Source: Leadbetterella sp964423865 (GTDB lineage: Bacteria > Bacteroidota > Bacteroidia > Cytophagales > Spirosomataceae). From it: a stretch of DNA of 64,000 nucleotides. Below the pieces are notes generated by a model, which worked only from the letters and a program-made list of their open reading frames with translations, was not told the origin of the DNA and searched no databases. The stretch covers positions 62,001-126,000 of the forward strand of contig CAYRGN010000004.1 in NCBI GenBank assembly GCA_964423865.1, read 5' to 3'. Made by a program: the position numbers and the translations under genes. Positions 50,661 through 59,093 of the stretch are shown piece by piece (the stretch's first letter is position 1; each line of letters begins with the position of its first letter).

Positions 50661-51500
50661 ATGGAATTACGTCAATTAAGATATTTTGTAGAAGTAGCGG
50701 AAAAGCTTCATTTCGGGCGGGCGGCCGAACAGCTCTTTATTTCCCAGCCCGCGCTCAGCCAGCAGATCCGCCAGCTGGAAGAAAACCTGGGCGTAGAATT
50801 ACTGGATACCTCCGCCCGGAAGAACTACCGGAAAGTGAAACTCACCCCGGCAGGAGAATTTTTCTTTTCGGAAGCCCGGAAACTCCTCGCCCAGGCTGCA
50901 AAGCTGGAAGCCCGCACCCAACAAATCGCCCGCCGCAGGCAGGTACTTCGCCTGGGCGTGTATAAAGCCTTGCTGAAAGAAAGGATTGTGGAATTTATGG
51001 AGACCTTCCGCCTCACGAACCCTTATACCGAAATTTCCATTCAGGAATACGATCACTACCTGGAAGTACAGGATGCCCTGGCAGACGGAGAAATTGACCA
51101 GGGACTGACCCTCTTTCCGGTGATCCATCCTACCCTGAAATACGAAATACTCAAAACCGGCGGCTTATCGCTTATCCTGTCGAAAGACCACCCCGCCGCC
51201 TTCCGTAAACTACCGCTGAAACAGCTCCTGGAAACCGAAAATTGGATAGAACTTTCCCGGAAAGTGCATCCGGTTTACAAAGAAATTGAAGATCGTTGCC
51301 ACGCCATGGGTATTCACAGGCGGGTGGTACAGGAAGTCAGCTCCCTTAATCTGCTGATCAGCCTGGTATCACTCAATAACGGTATTGGGTTTGCTCCCAC
51401 GCTTTTTGATTTCACTACGGAACCGAATATCGTGGTAAAATCACTGGAGGATACCGTTTTCAGCGACATTGAAATCTGCCATATAGTGGCCTGGATCTGA
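50661..51500 (+). CDS. LysR-family transcriptional regulator
   Basis: 279 residues. MELRQLRYFVEVAEKLHFGRAAEQLFISQPALSQQIRQLEENLG is the winged helix; the remainder is a periplasmic-binding-like effector domain. Divergent from hppD with two dyads between, so it is the likely regulator of tyrosine breakdown; the effector would be a pathway intermediate. Short for the family (about 290-310), with an early end (EICHIVAWI). Confidence 0.92.
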   Translation: MELRQLRYFVEVAEKLHFGRAAEQLFISQPALSQQIRQLEENLGVELLDTSARKNYRKVKLTPAGEFFFSEARKLLAQAAKLEARTQQIARRRQVLRLGVYKALLKERIVEFMETFRLTNPYTEISIQEYDHYLEVQDALADGEIDQGLTLFPVIHPTLKYEILKTGGLSLILSKDHPAAFRKLPLKQLLETENWIELSRKVHPVYKEIEDRCHAMGIHRRVVQEVSSLNLLISLVSLNNGIGFAPTLFDFTTEPNIVVKSLEDTVFSDIEICHIVAWI

Positions 51501-51517
51501 ACCGCAGACGGGCGGGG

Positions 51518-52153
51518 TCACCTCAGCCAATGCTTATCCGCAGCAAAATTGATAGCACTTACTTTATTATTCACCTCCAGCTTCCGGTAAATATTTTCCA
51601 CATGTTTGCGCACAGTACCTTCACTGATCGATAGCGCCGCCGCCACCTGTTTATACCCCTGACCGCTTTTCAATCCCTGCAAGATTTCCAGCTCTCTTTC
51701 GCTCAAAATGCAGGGCTCTACCGAAACTCTCTCCGTCTTCCGAATAAACTGTAGGGTTTTAAGCGCTATGGAAGCTGACATAGAGGCCCCACCGCTCAGT
51801 GTGCTGCCTATGGCCTTGTATAGCTCTTCTCCGGATTCGTCTTTCAACAGGTATCCGGAGGCGCCGGCTAAAATAGAATCAAACAGCTTCTCTTCATCGT
51901 CAAAGGTGGTCAGCATCACTACTTTAACCTCCGGGTACAGTTCCCTGACCTGCCGCGTGGCCTCTATTCCGTTCATAAGCGGCATTTCTATGTCCATCAG
52001 CACCAGGTCTGTTTCCGTACCGGCCAGATCGTTCACCAGCTCACTGCCGTTGGTGGCCAGCACCGAAACCCGGATATCGGGATAGGGCGCCAGCTTCGAC
52101 AGCACGGCCTCCCGCGCCATCCGGTTATCTTCTGCTATGGCAATGGTCATCAT
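51518..52153 (-). CDS. NarL/FixJ-type response regulator
   Basis: 211 residues. Receiver with Asp54 in DLVLMDIEMPLMNG and Lys in the usual position; LuxR-type HTH in LSERELEILQGLKSGQGYKQVAAALSISEGTVRKHVENIYRKL. Paired with the histidine kinase 80 bases upstream. Convergent with lysR (17 bases). Confidence 0.94.
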   Translation of the reverse strand: MMTIAIAEDNRMAREAVLSKLAPYPDIRVSVLATNGSELVNDLAGTETDLVLMDIEMPLMNGIEATRQVRELYPEVKVVMLTTFDDEEKLFDSILAGASGYLLKDESGEELYKAIGSTLSGGASMSASIALKTLQFIRKTERVSVEPCILSERELEILQGLKSGQGYKQVAAALSISEGTVRKHVENIYRKLEVNNKVSAINFAADKHWLR

Positions 52154-52233
52154 CTTTTTAGATCAAATTTAGACACTTCCTCCTCATTTGTAAATACGCA
52201 AAAGTTCGTAGGCCCGGTGACACGTCACAGCCG

Positions 52234-54141
52234 CTATACCGTCAAAGGCAGCGCTATCTCTATGCGCGCGCCTTCTCCTTTCCGGCTGATAACCTGCACA
52301 CTACCGTCAATCTCCTCCATTCTTTGACGCATATTTCGCATTCCGAACCCGGCCGGGTTTTCTTCCGGGTCAAATCCCCGGCCCTCATCACTGACCTGTA
52401 CCCGGAGAGTGCCTGCCCCGTAGGCTGCGCTGACCGCCACCCGTTCACTACCCGAATGCTTCAGAGCGTTATTTACCCCCTCCTGTACCACCCGCAGCAG
52501 CGATGTGGCCTGCCGGGTATTCAGGATAACATCTTCGGGGAGATCCTGCCAGGAAACTTCTACCTGCGGCACCCGCCGGTAGAGATCGGCCAATTTCACT
52601 GCCCATTCCTGGATATTCACATGGGGTTTGTTGATCAGCCATACCGTTTTCCGTAATTCAGCGATGGTCTCTGCTGTAAGTTCCCGGAGCTGGCGGACCT
52701 TAGGAGATTCCGCCCCTCCTTCCAGGCTTTTTATGGAAGTATCCAGGAAAGTCAGGTAGGAACCGATATTATCATGCAGTTCCCGCGAAATCCCGATGCG
52801 CTGCTCCTTCAGCCGGTTCTCATTCTCCGCCCGGGCCAGTGCCTGCGCCAACTCATGTTCTTTTTGTTGCAGCCGGTTTTTTCTGCGCTGGCCTCTGACC
52901 ACGAGTGCGGTAATCACTCCCAGCAAAATCAGCAAAATCGCGGAGCCTGCCAAAAGAAAATTCCGCTCCCGGATTTTCAGCCGACTCTTTTCGAGCTCGG
53001 TATCCTTTTTCTCACTTTGGTAGCGCTCTTCCAGATCGGCCGAATTTTTCAGCATCTCCTTTTCTGTCACACGGCCAATGGTGGCCTCATAGCGCGCCAG
53101 GTAATGATTCAGGCTATCTGTCTGATACAACCCGCCATAAGCCCTGGCCAGCTGCATATACACCGATGCTAACCTTTCCGTGCTATTGTTGGTTTCAAAA
53201 ACGTTCTGTACTTCCTCAAGCAGGTGGAGCGCTTCTCTGTATTTTCCTTCCGTATTAAGAATAAGGGCCAGCGTAAGACGGGCGCTGGACAGTTCCGCCA
53301 CTTCCCCCAGGCCCTCCCGCAGTTTAACGGCCTGCTGCACCAGCCTCTTTGCTTCGGAAAAATCACCGCGCGCCAGGTAAATATTGCTCCGGTTGTTCAG
53401 GGCTGCCGCCAGTGCACTGTTATTTTTTGCTTCGGCAGCAACGATCTCCGCCTCCCGGTAGGCCCCGATTGCCCGGGCGGTATCTTTTTGCTCAAAATAA
53501 ATATTCCCGATATTCACCCACGTGCCGGCGGCTTCCGCGTGGCGGCTGGTCTTTTTCTGTAGTTCAAGGCCGCGTAGGGTGTACGACAAGGCTTTGTCAT
53601 AGGCTTTCATCCCAAAATAGGTACTCCCGATATTCCCCAGAATGACCGACGTTTCCACTTCCCTTCCTGCACTTTCGTAGAACCGCAGCGCCCGTGTAAA
53701 AAAGTGCATGGCGCTATCCGGCTTCGCCATTTTAAAATAGAGATTCCCTATCTTCAAATCCAGAGAAGCCACGCCTTCCCTGTCACCCAGTTTCCTGCGG
53801 GTCATTTCGGCCTCCCGGAAGGAGGTCATGGCTCCCTGGTAATCGCCTTTCAGCATAAGCGCGATGCCGTAGTCATTGCGGGCCTGGGCCAACACCTTCC
53901 GGTCACCGGCCACCAGCGCTTTTTCAATAGCTTTTTGTCCGTATTTCAGCGATGAATCAATGGAAATAGTGATGTAATTCCAGCATAGATCACTCAGGAT
54001 ACCCGCCTGATCGGCCGCCCGGGTCTCGGCAGCGAGTTTTTGGTGTAATAAATCAATCTCTTCCTGAACACCGGACTGGGCATTCACACCGTTCAGGAAA
54101 AAGGCTGACAGGCCTATTGCCGTTAAGAGTTTTTTATACAT
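52234..54141 (-). CDS. TPR sensor histidine kinase (HisKA_3)
   Basis: 635 residues. Signal peptide (MYKKLLTAIGLSAFFLNGVNA), a periplasmic TPR domain (about 35-330), one TM (about 390-412, FLLAGSAILLILLGVITALVV), a coiled coil, the HisKA_3 box with His456 in ISRELHDNIGSYL and an HATPase domain (VVQEGVNNALKHSG, SDEGRGFDP, GFGMRNMRQRME). It phosphorylates the response regulator encoded downstream. TPR-type sensors are common in Bacteroidota; the signal is unknown. Confidence 0.94.
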   Translation of the reverse strand: MYKKLLTAIGLSAFFLNGVNAQSGVQEEIDLLHQKLAAETRAADQAGILSDLCWNYITISIDSSLKYGQKAIEKALVAGDRKVLAQARNDYGIALMLKGDYQGAMTSFREAEMTRRKLGDREGVASLDLKIGNLYFKMAKPDSAMHFFTRALRFYESAGREVETSVILGNIGSTYFGMKAYDKALSYTLRGLELQKKTSRHAEAAGTWVNIGNIYFEQKDTARAIGAYREAEIVAAEAKNNSALAAALNNRSNIYLARGDFSEAKRLVQQAVKLREGLGEVAELSSARLTLALILNTEGKYREALHLLEEVQNVFETNNSTERLASVYMQLARAYGGLYQTDSLNHYLARYEATIGRVTEKEMLKNSADLEERYQSEKKDTELEKSRLKIRERNFLLAGSAILLILLGVITALVVRGQRRKNRLQQKEHELAQALARAENENRLKEQRIGISRELHDNIGSYLTFLDTSIKSLEGGAESPKVRQLRELTAETIAELRKTVWLINKPHVNIQEWAVKLADLYRRVPQVEVSWQDLPEDVILNTRQATSLLRVVQEGVNNALKHSGSERVAVSAAYGAGTLRVQVSDEGRGFDPEENPAGFGMRNMRQRMEEIDGSVQVISRKGEGARIEIALPLTV

Positions 54142-54343
54142 AGTCAGGGTCTAAAATACGACATTCTGCGTATTGTCAGGGGGCGGTTTCTTCCCCAAAT
54201 TTGTACCGAAAATACAAAATAATCCGGTAAGAATCAATTCTTTTATCTTTTCATTCACATCACGTATCGCATTCACTTCCGAAAAGGCCCGGCATAGCGC
54301 ATACTTTACCGGAAATTTTCAGGAAATTAAAATAAACTAGTAA

Positions 54344-54411
54344 GGGTAAATCCCGCGCAACTCCCAAGCCAGCGTCCTGAAAAGGATTCTGGCTTTCCTC
54401 TTTTTCGGAGG
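54344..54411 (+). ncRNA. Structured intergenic element, possible small RNA or orphan terminator
   Basis: Three hairpins in a row: GGG-5-CCC (54344-54354); AAGCCAG-CG-TCCT-GAAA-AGGA-TT-CTGGCTT (54366-54395, 11 paired bases with one internal loop); CCTC-7-GAGG (54397-54411). A run of five T (54401-54405) follows the second hairpin on the + strand. Both neighbours are on the - strand, so a + strand transcript ending here would be an unannotated RNA. I see no match to a known riboswitch. Confidence 0.35.
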
Positions 54412-54434
54412 CAACCTAAAGAACGCCCCCCTTT

Positions 54435-55553
54435 TTAACCATCCAGCAGACCCGCCAGCTCCTCCCCCACCAGGCTCCCGATGGCCACGCCCGTGCCTGT
54501 AAGCCGCACGCCGCAGTACACATTTTCCGACAATTGCTTTACAATGGGGTTTCGCTGCGAACCCATTCCCATTATTCCGCTCCAGCGATGGTCAATTTCA
54601 AAGGATTGATGAGGTAGAATGATCTCTCTTAAATAGGTTTCCAGCTGATTCTGGATCTGTTCTGTAATGGCAAATTCAGTGGTGGTTTCGCCTTCTATAT
54701 CCAGGTTCCGGCCACCGCCGAATAAAACCCGGTTGCCGATATTCCGGAAAAAATAAAACCCTTCGTCAAAATGAAAACAGCCTTTTAGCCGGAGATTTTC
54801 AATGGGTTTGGTCACTAATACCTGTGCCCTTGCAGGTACCACGTCCAGGTCGTAAAGTTGCCGGGTAAACGCATTGGTACATAGAAAAACCTTCCGGCAA
54901 TTCAGCTTAAAGGTATGGTTTAATTCCAGTTCCACGTGGGTAGGATTGTCGGATAGCTTTGATACTTCAATCGTATTCAGGATCGCTATATCATCTGACA
55001 CTACCACCTTCATCAGCGCCCGCATCATTTTTCCGGTATGAATCTGTCCTTCGAATGGTGTCTCAATCATTCCGATGGTATTCCCGAACCCAAAATCCCG
55101 TTCCGATTTTCTGTACACCTTTTCTTTGAATACAGGATAAAGCCAGGCATTGATCCTGTCTATTTCAGACAGGCTTCTGTTCATCAGGTCACGATCTCCG
55201 TTCCGGAAAATTTCAAAGCCGCCCCATTGCCGGTAATCCATCGTTTCATCGCCCAACAGGGTCCGCAGCTTTTTGATGCCTTTGTATCTTCTCTCTACCA
55301 GCCGGTAAATTTCTTCTTCCGGGTTGGACTCCAGGTACCCGATTATTTCCGATAGCGTTCCGAAACAGGCAAATCCGGCGTTCTTGGTGCTGGCTCCCTC
55401 GGGCAGCATTCCTTTTTCAAGGATCAGGATCTTTGCCTTGGGGTGTTTTTGCCTGAGATGATAAGCCGTACTCAACCCGACAATACCACTTCCGATCACC
55501 ACAAAATCCACATTATGAAAATAGACGTCCCGTTCCCAGTAACTTAAGTTCAT
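54435..55553 (-). CDS. FAD-dependent oxidoreductase (D-amino-acid-oxidase/glycine-oxidase fold)
   Basis: 372 residues from ATG 55553 (an open frame continues to 55676, but that part is inside the peptidase gene). FVVIGSGIVGLSTAYHLRQKHP is the FAD-binding site; GASTKNAGFACFG is the DAO-family signature, and C-terminal GVRLTGTGVAIG is the second FAD motif. It probably oxidises an amine or amino acid; substrate unknown. It starts 5 bases after the peptidase stop, hence co-transcribed with it. Confidence 0.88.
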   Translation of the reverse strand: MNLSYWERDVYFHNVDFVVIGSGIVGLSTAYHLRQKHPKAKILILEKGMLPEGASTKNAGFACFGTLSEIIGYLESNPEEEIYRLVERRYKGIKKLRTLLGDETMDYRQWGGFEIFRNGDRDLMNRSLSEIDRINAWLYPVFKEKVYRKSERDFGFGNTIGMIETPFEGQIHTGKMMRALMKVVVSDDIAILNTIEVSKLSDNPTHVELELNHTFKLNCRKVFLCTNAFTRQLYDLDVVPARAQVLVTKPIENLRLKGCFHFDEGFYFFRNIGNRVLFGGGRNLDIEGETTTEFAITEQIQNQLETYLREIILPHQSFEIDHRWSGIMGMGSQRNPIVKQLSENVYCGVRLTGTGVAIGSLVGEELAGLLDG

Positions 55554-55558
55554 CCGGT

Positions 55559-57880
55559 TTATTTCTTTGCACTCTGTGCCTGCTGCATCGGGTTGCCGCC
55601 TGTAGAAGCCCCTCTCGGCGCGCCCATGGTCCGGAAAGCCTCGAAACGACTCATTTTGGTGGTATCTCTCGGCCACACGTTATTGTCTTCATCGATATCC
55701 GCGGTTTCCCGGTAAGGGTCAAGACGAACCGTTTTCACTTCCTTGGTTTTGGCAAAGGCTTTGGTGACTTCGTGCTCATTTTTTCTCCAGATATAGGCTG
55801 AAATCCTTTCCACTTCTTTGGTGCCGTCTGTATATTCCCATTCTATAATCAGGGGCATCACCAGTCCGCCCAGATTCTTGAACGTAATTTCATAGAAGTG
55901 ATAAGGGGTATCGGAAGATTTGGCCCGGGCAAATGCGTCCTTGTCCTTTTCGCTGACCGCGAACCTGTCCCACGTATTGTAAAAATCCAGCAGGCTGGTG
56001 TCGGCTTCCACGGCATATTGGATACCGGATTCCCGGTTTCGGTTCCGGGTAATATCGTCCAGGTTTTTTTCGAAAGCCGACGATTTTTCCCGGGCTATTC
56101 TTTCCGGGTCTTTGTCGTCTTGCATCAAATGCCTCACATTTTCTATCGCGATGTCTACCGGTTCAATATCGTAGAACCAGCCTCTCCAGAACCAGTCGAG
56201 GTCTACAGCGGAGGCATCTTCCATGGTTCTGAAAAAATCCGCGGGCGTAGGGTGTTTAAACGCCCATCTTTGAGAATACTCCTTAAAGGCAAAGTCGAAC
56301 AGCTCCCGCCCCATGATGGTTTCACGAAGAATATTCAGTCCGGTAGCGGGCTTGGCATAGGCATTCGGGCCAAACTGCACAATGTTTTCAGAATTGGTCA
56401 TGATGGGTTCCAGCTGTTCTTTCGGCAGCTTCATGTAATCGGTAATCATAAACGCGGGTCCTCTCTTGGACGGGTATTCCGGCTCCCATTCCTGCTCGGT
56501 GAGGTACTGCAAAAACGTATTCAGTCCTTCGTCCATCCAGGTCCACTGCCTTTCGTCCGAGTTCACAATCATGGGAAAGAAGTTATGCCCCACCTCGTGG
56601 ATAATCACCCCGATCATGCCGTATTTGGTGGCTTCCGAATAGGTACCGTCGGCTTCCGTACGGCCATAGTTGAAACAAATCATGGGGTACTCCATGCCGT
56701 TGGCGGCCTCCACCGAAATGGCTACCGGATACGGATACGGGATGCTGAATTTGGAATAGGTACGCAGGGTGTGCGCCACCACTTTGGTCGAATATTTCCG
56801 GTAGAGGCCATAGGCTTCCGGTCCGTAATACGACATGGCCATGGGTGTATTTCCCTCAATGCCGTCGGTTTTCATGGCATCCCACACCAGGCGGCGGGAA
56901 GACACAAACGCGAAATCCCGTACATTCTTCGCCTCGTATATCCAGGTTTTCTTGGCAGTGGCTTTAGATTGGATGGCGTTTTCCATTTCCTCCCGGGTCA
57001 CTACCTCTACCGGCTCTTTGGTCTCGTTTTGTGCGGTTTTCCATCTTTTCAACTGCTCGGCGGAGAGTACTTTGTCGTAATTCTGGCAAACGCCCGTAGC
57101 TCCCACCACGTGATCGGAAGGTACGGTAATGTTTACTTTATAATCGCCAAAAGCAAGGGCAAATTCTCCGCGACCGGTGAATTGCTTATGCTGCCATCCC
57201 TGAAAATCGGAATAAACGGCCATACGCGGAAACCATTGGGTAATGGTATACAGGTAGTTATCGTCTTGGGCAAAATATTCATATCCGCCCCGTCCACCTT
57301 CTTTCATGCGGTCGGAGATATGGTAATTCCAATCGATTTTAAACACGAATTTAGCGCCGGGCTTGAGCGGAGCAGGGAGGTCTATCCGCATCATGGTATA
57401 ATTGATGGTATACGGCAGTCCTTTACCGGCGGCATCCGTCACCTTCATGATATTAACCCCATACGCTTTCTCCGATTTTTCGGTCATGTTCCTCACCAGG
57501 CCTTCGGGCACCCGGTTACCGATACGGCTGCCGTCAAACGATTTATTCTCCGCATCAGCCGCGTGTTCATTTTCATCCAGCTGCAACCAGAGGTAGGTGA
57601 GCGGATCCGGCGAATTATTGGTATAGGTAATGGTTTCCGATCCGGTGATCTTCTGGTTTTTATCATCCAGCTCCACGTTGATCACATAGTCGGCCTTCTG
57701 CTGCCAGTAGTTCGGACCGGGGGCGCCTGAAGCGGAGCGATACATGTTGGGGTCGCTCATGATGATACCCAACTGTTCAAACTTATTGCCGTGATTAGAG
57801 GCAGGGTTGTTCCTGATATTCTGGGCGTATACTGTAGCTGCCAGAAAACTCAGGACGAAGATTAATGTAAGCCTTTTCAT
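55559..57880 (-). CDS. M1-family zinc metallopeptidase
   Basis: 773 residues with a signal peptide (MKRLTLIFVLSFLAATVYA, cleavage before QNIRN). The gluzincin site is HEVGH (His428, Glu429, His432) with Glu451 in WMDEGLNTF, 18 residues later. GMEYPM (about 396) is the usual upstream exopeptidase motif in a modified form. A peptide-trimming periplasmic aminopeptidase is the likely role. It is followed by the DAO gene; the HupE-like gene ends 1 base before its start. Confidence 0.94.
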   Translation of the reverse strand: MKRLTLIFVLSFLAATVYAQNIRNNPASNHGNKFEQLGIIMSDPNMYRSASGAPGPNYWQQKADYVINVELDDKNQKITGSETITYTNNSPDPLTYLWLQLDENEHAADAENKSFDGSRIGNRVPEGLVRNMTEKSEKAYGVNIMKVTDAAGKGLPYTINYTMMRIDLPAPLKPGAKFVFKIDWNYHISDRMKEGGRGGYEYFAQDDNYLYTITQWFPRMAVYSDFQGWQHKQFTGRGEFALAFGDYKVNITVPSDHVVGATGVCQNYDKVLSAEQLKRWKTAQNETKEPVEVVTREEMENAIQSKATAKKTWIYEAKNVRDFAFVSSRRLVWDAMKTDGIEGNTPMAMSYYGPEAYGLYRKYSTKVVAHTLRTYSKFSIPYPYPVAISVEAANGMEYPMICFNYGRTEADGTYSEATKYGMIGVIIHEVGHNFFPMIVNSDERQWTWMDEGLNTFLQYLTEQEWEPEYPSKRGPAFMITDYMKLPKEQLEPIMTNSENIVQFGPNAYAKPATGLNILRETIMGRELFDFAFKEYSQRWAFKHPTPADFFRTMEDASAVDLDWFWRGWFYDIEPVDIAIENVRHLMQDDKDPERIAREKSSAFEKNLDDITRNRNRESGIQYAVEADTSLLDFYNTWDRFAVSEKDKDAFARAKSSDTPYHFYEITFKNLGGLVMPLIIEWEYTDGTKEVERISAYIWRKNEHEVTKAFAKTKEVKTVRLDPYRETADIDEDNNVWPRDTTKMSRFEAFRTMGAPRGASTGGNPMQQAQSAKK

Positions 57881-57881
57881 T

Positions 57882-58469
57882 CTAAAAAATATTACCGATT
57901 CGTTCCATACACATGATAAATGCTATCCCAAATATAGCAGACGATAAAAACATATTCCAATCTCTTCGTGAAACTTTGGCAAATTTTATGACGAGTTGCG
58001 CCAGAACCAGTACCGCCAACACAATGATGATCTGCCCGAATTCCAGCCCCACATTAAACCCGAACAGGGGAAGCACCAGTCCCGACTCCGCTCCCAGCAG
58101 GCTTCTCAGGTAATTGGAGAAGCCCATGCCGTGGATAAGGCCGAAGAAAACCGCCACGGCATACTTAAAGAACCGGTGTTCTTGCCGGCCTTTCAGGATA
58201 TTGCCCAGGGCGGTCACCACGATAGACAGGGGAATCAGAAACTCAATCAGGTCGGCGTTGATCCGAAATATGTTCAGCACGCTCAGCGCCAGGGCCACCG
58301 AATGCCCGAGGGTAAAGGCGGTCACCAAAACCAGTACCTTTTTCCAATCGCCCAGGGTATAGATTCCGCAGAGCACGGCCACAAAAAGAATATGGTCATA
58401 GCCTCCCAGATCCAGGATATGCTGCCAACCAAGCTCAAAGTAAAGTGAAAATATATCCAAATGTTTCAT
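57882..58469 (-). CDS. HupE/UreJ-2-like membrane protein
   Basis: 195 residues with about five to six TM segments. LGGYDHILFVAVLC, LGHSVALALSVL and FFGLIHGMGFSNYL carry the conserved His residues of the HupE/UreJ_2 family, which is associated with nickel or other metal handling. It lies one base from the start of the M1 peptidase gene. Divergent from the DUF6702-like gene. Confidence 0.85.
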   Translation of the reverse strand: MKHLDIFSLYFELGWQHILDLGGYDHILFVAVLCGIYTLGDWKKVLVLVTAFTLGHSVALALSVLNIFRINADLIEFLIPLSIVVTALGNILKGRQEHRFFKYAVAVFFGLIHGMGFSNYLRSLLGAESGLVLPLFGFNVGLEFGQIIIVLAVLVLAQLVIKFAKVSRRDWNMFLSSAIFGIAFIMCMERIGNIF

Positions 58470-58528
58470 TTAATAATTGGCAAATATGGTATTTATTTAC
58501 GTTTTATTGTAATCACAGGAGAATAAAT

Positions 58529-59002
58529 ATGCTTTATATTCCACTTTTATGGCTATTCTGGGTACATCCCTTTTACGTGAGTGTGACTACCATAGAGCAG
58601 AGCCGCGACAAAACTTCCCTGGAAGTCTCCTCCCGGATTTTCTTTGATGACCTCGAAACAGCCCTGAAAGACGAATTCGGAGGAAAAACAGACCTCAAAA
58701 ATCCGGACCGGGAAAAGGAAAACGCAGCGTTAACCGGGCGGTATTTCGACCGGTATTTTAAAATTAGTGTAAACGGAAAACCCGTTCAGGCCGAGTTCCT
58801 GGGCTTTCGTATCGAAGACGAAGCCGCCTGGTGCTTCCTAGAAGTGAAAGGAGTCACCGATGTGCAAAAGGTGGAAGTATACAACCGCCTGCTGTATGCT
58901 TCTTTCAAAGAACAGATTCATATCTTTCATCTTCAGGTTAAAGGAAAGAAAAAGAGTACGAAGATCAGTAACCCAGATGCGAAGGCGGTCTTTGAATTTT
59001 AA
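58529..59002 (+). CDS. DUF6702-like secreted protein
   Basis: 157 residues from ATG 58529; AGGAG at 58517-58521 is a good ribosome site, which rules out an upstream frame beginning at 58445. Signal-like N-terminus (MLYIPLLWLFWVHPFYVS) and SVTTIEQSRDKTSLEVSSRIFFDDLE with YNRLLYASFKEQIHIFHLQV fit a small secreted family commonly found beside HupE and M1 genes in Bacteroidota. Function unknown. Confidence 0.75.
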   Translation: MLYIPLLWLFWVHPFYVSVTTIEQSRDKTSLEVSSRIFFDDLETALKDEFGGKTDLKNPDREKENAALTGRYFDRYFKISVNGKPVQAEFLGFRIEDEAAWCFLEVKGVTDVQKVEVYNRLLYASFKEQIHIFHLQVKGKKKSTKISNPDAKAVFEF

Positions 59003-59093
59003 GCCCTTTTTAAGTTTTTTGGAGACAGGCATATAAAACCACCGATTTCTTTTTAAATTGCCCGGGTTTCAGCCTATAGATAAATATATACCG

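Noticed and set aside
54344..54411. Cobalamin, SAM or other riboswitch
   Set aside because: The order of conserved boxes does not match any I know, and no + strand gene follows.
55898..57730. Long open frame of about 610 codons on the + strand
   Set aside because: It lies wholly opposite the M1 peptidase gene with its zinc motif; it has no recognisable motif and is a shadow of biased codon use.
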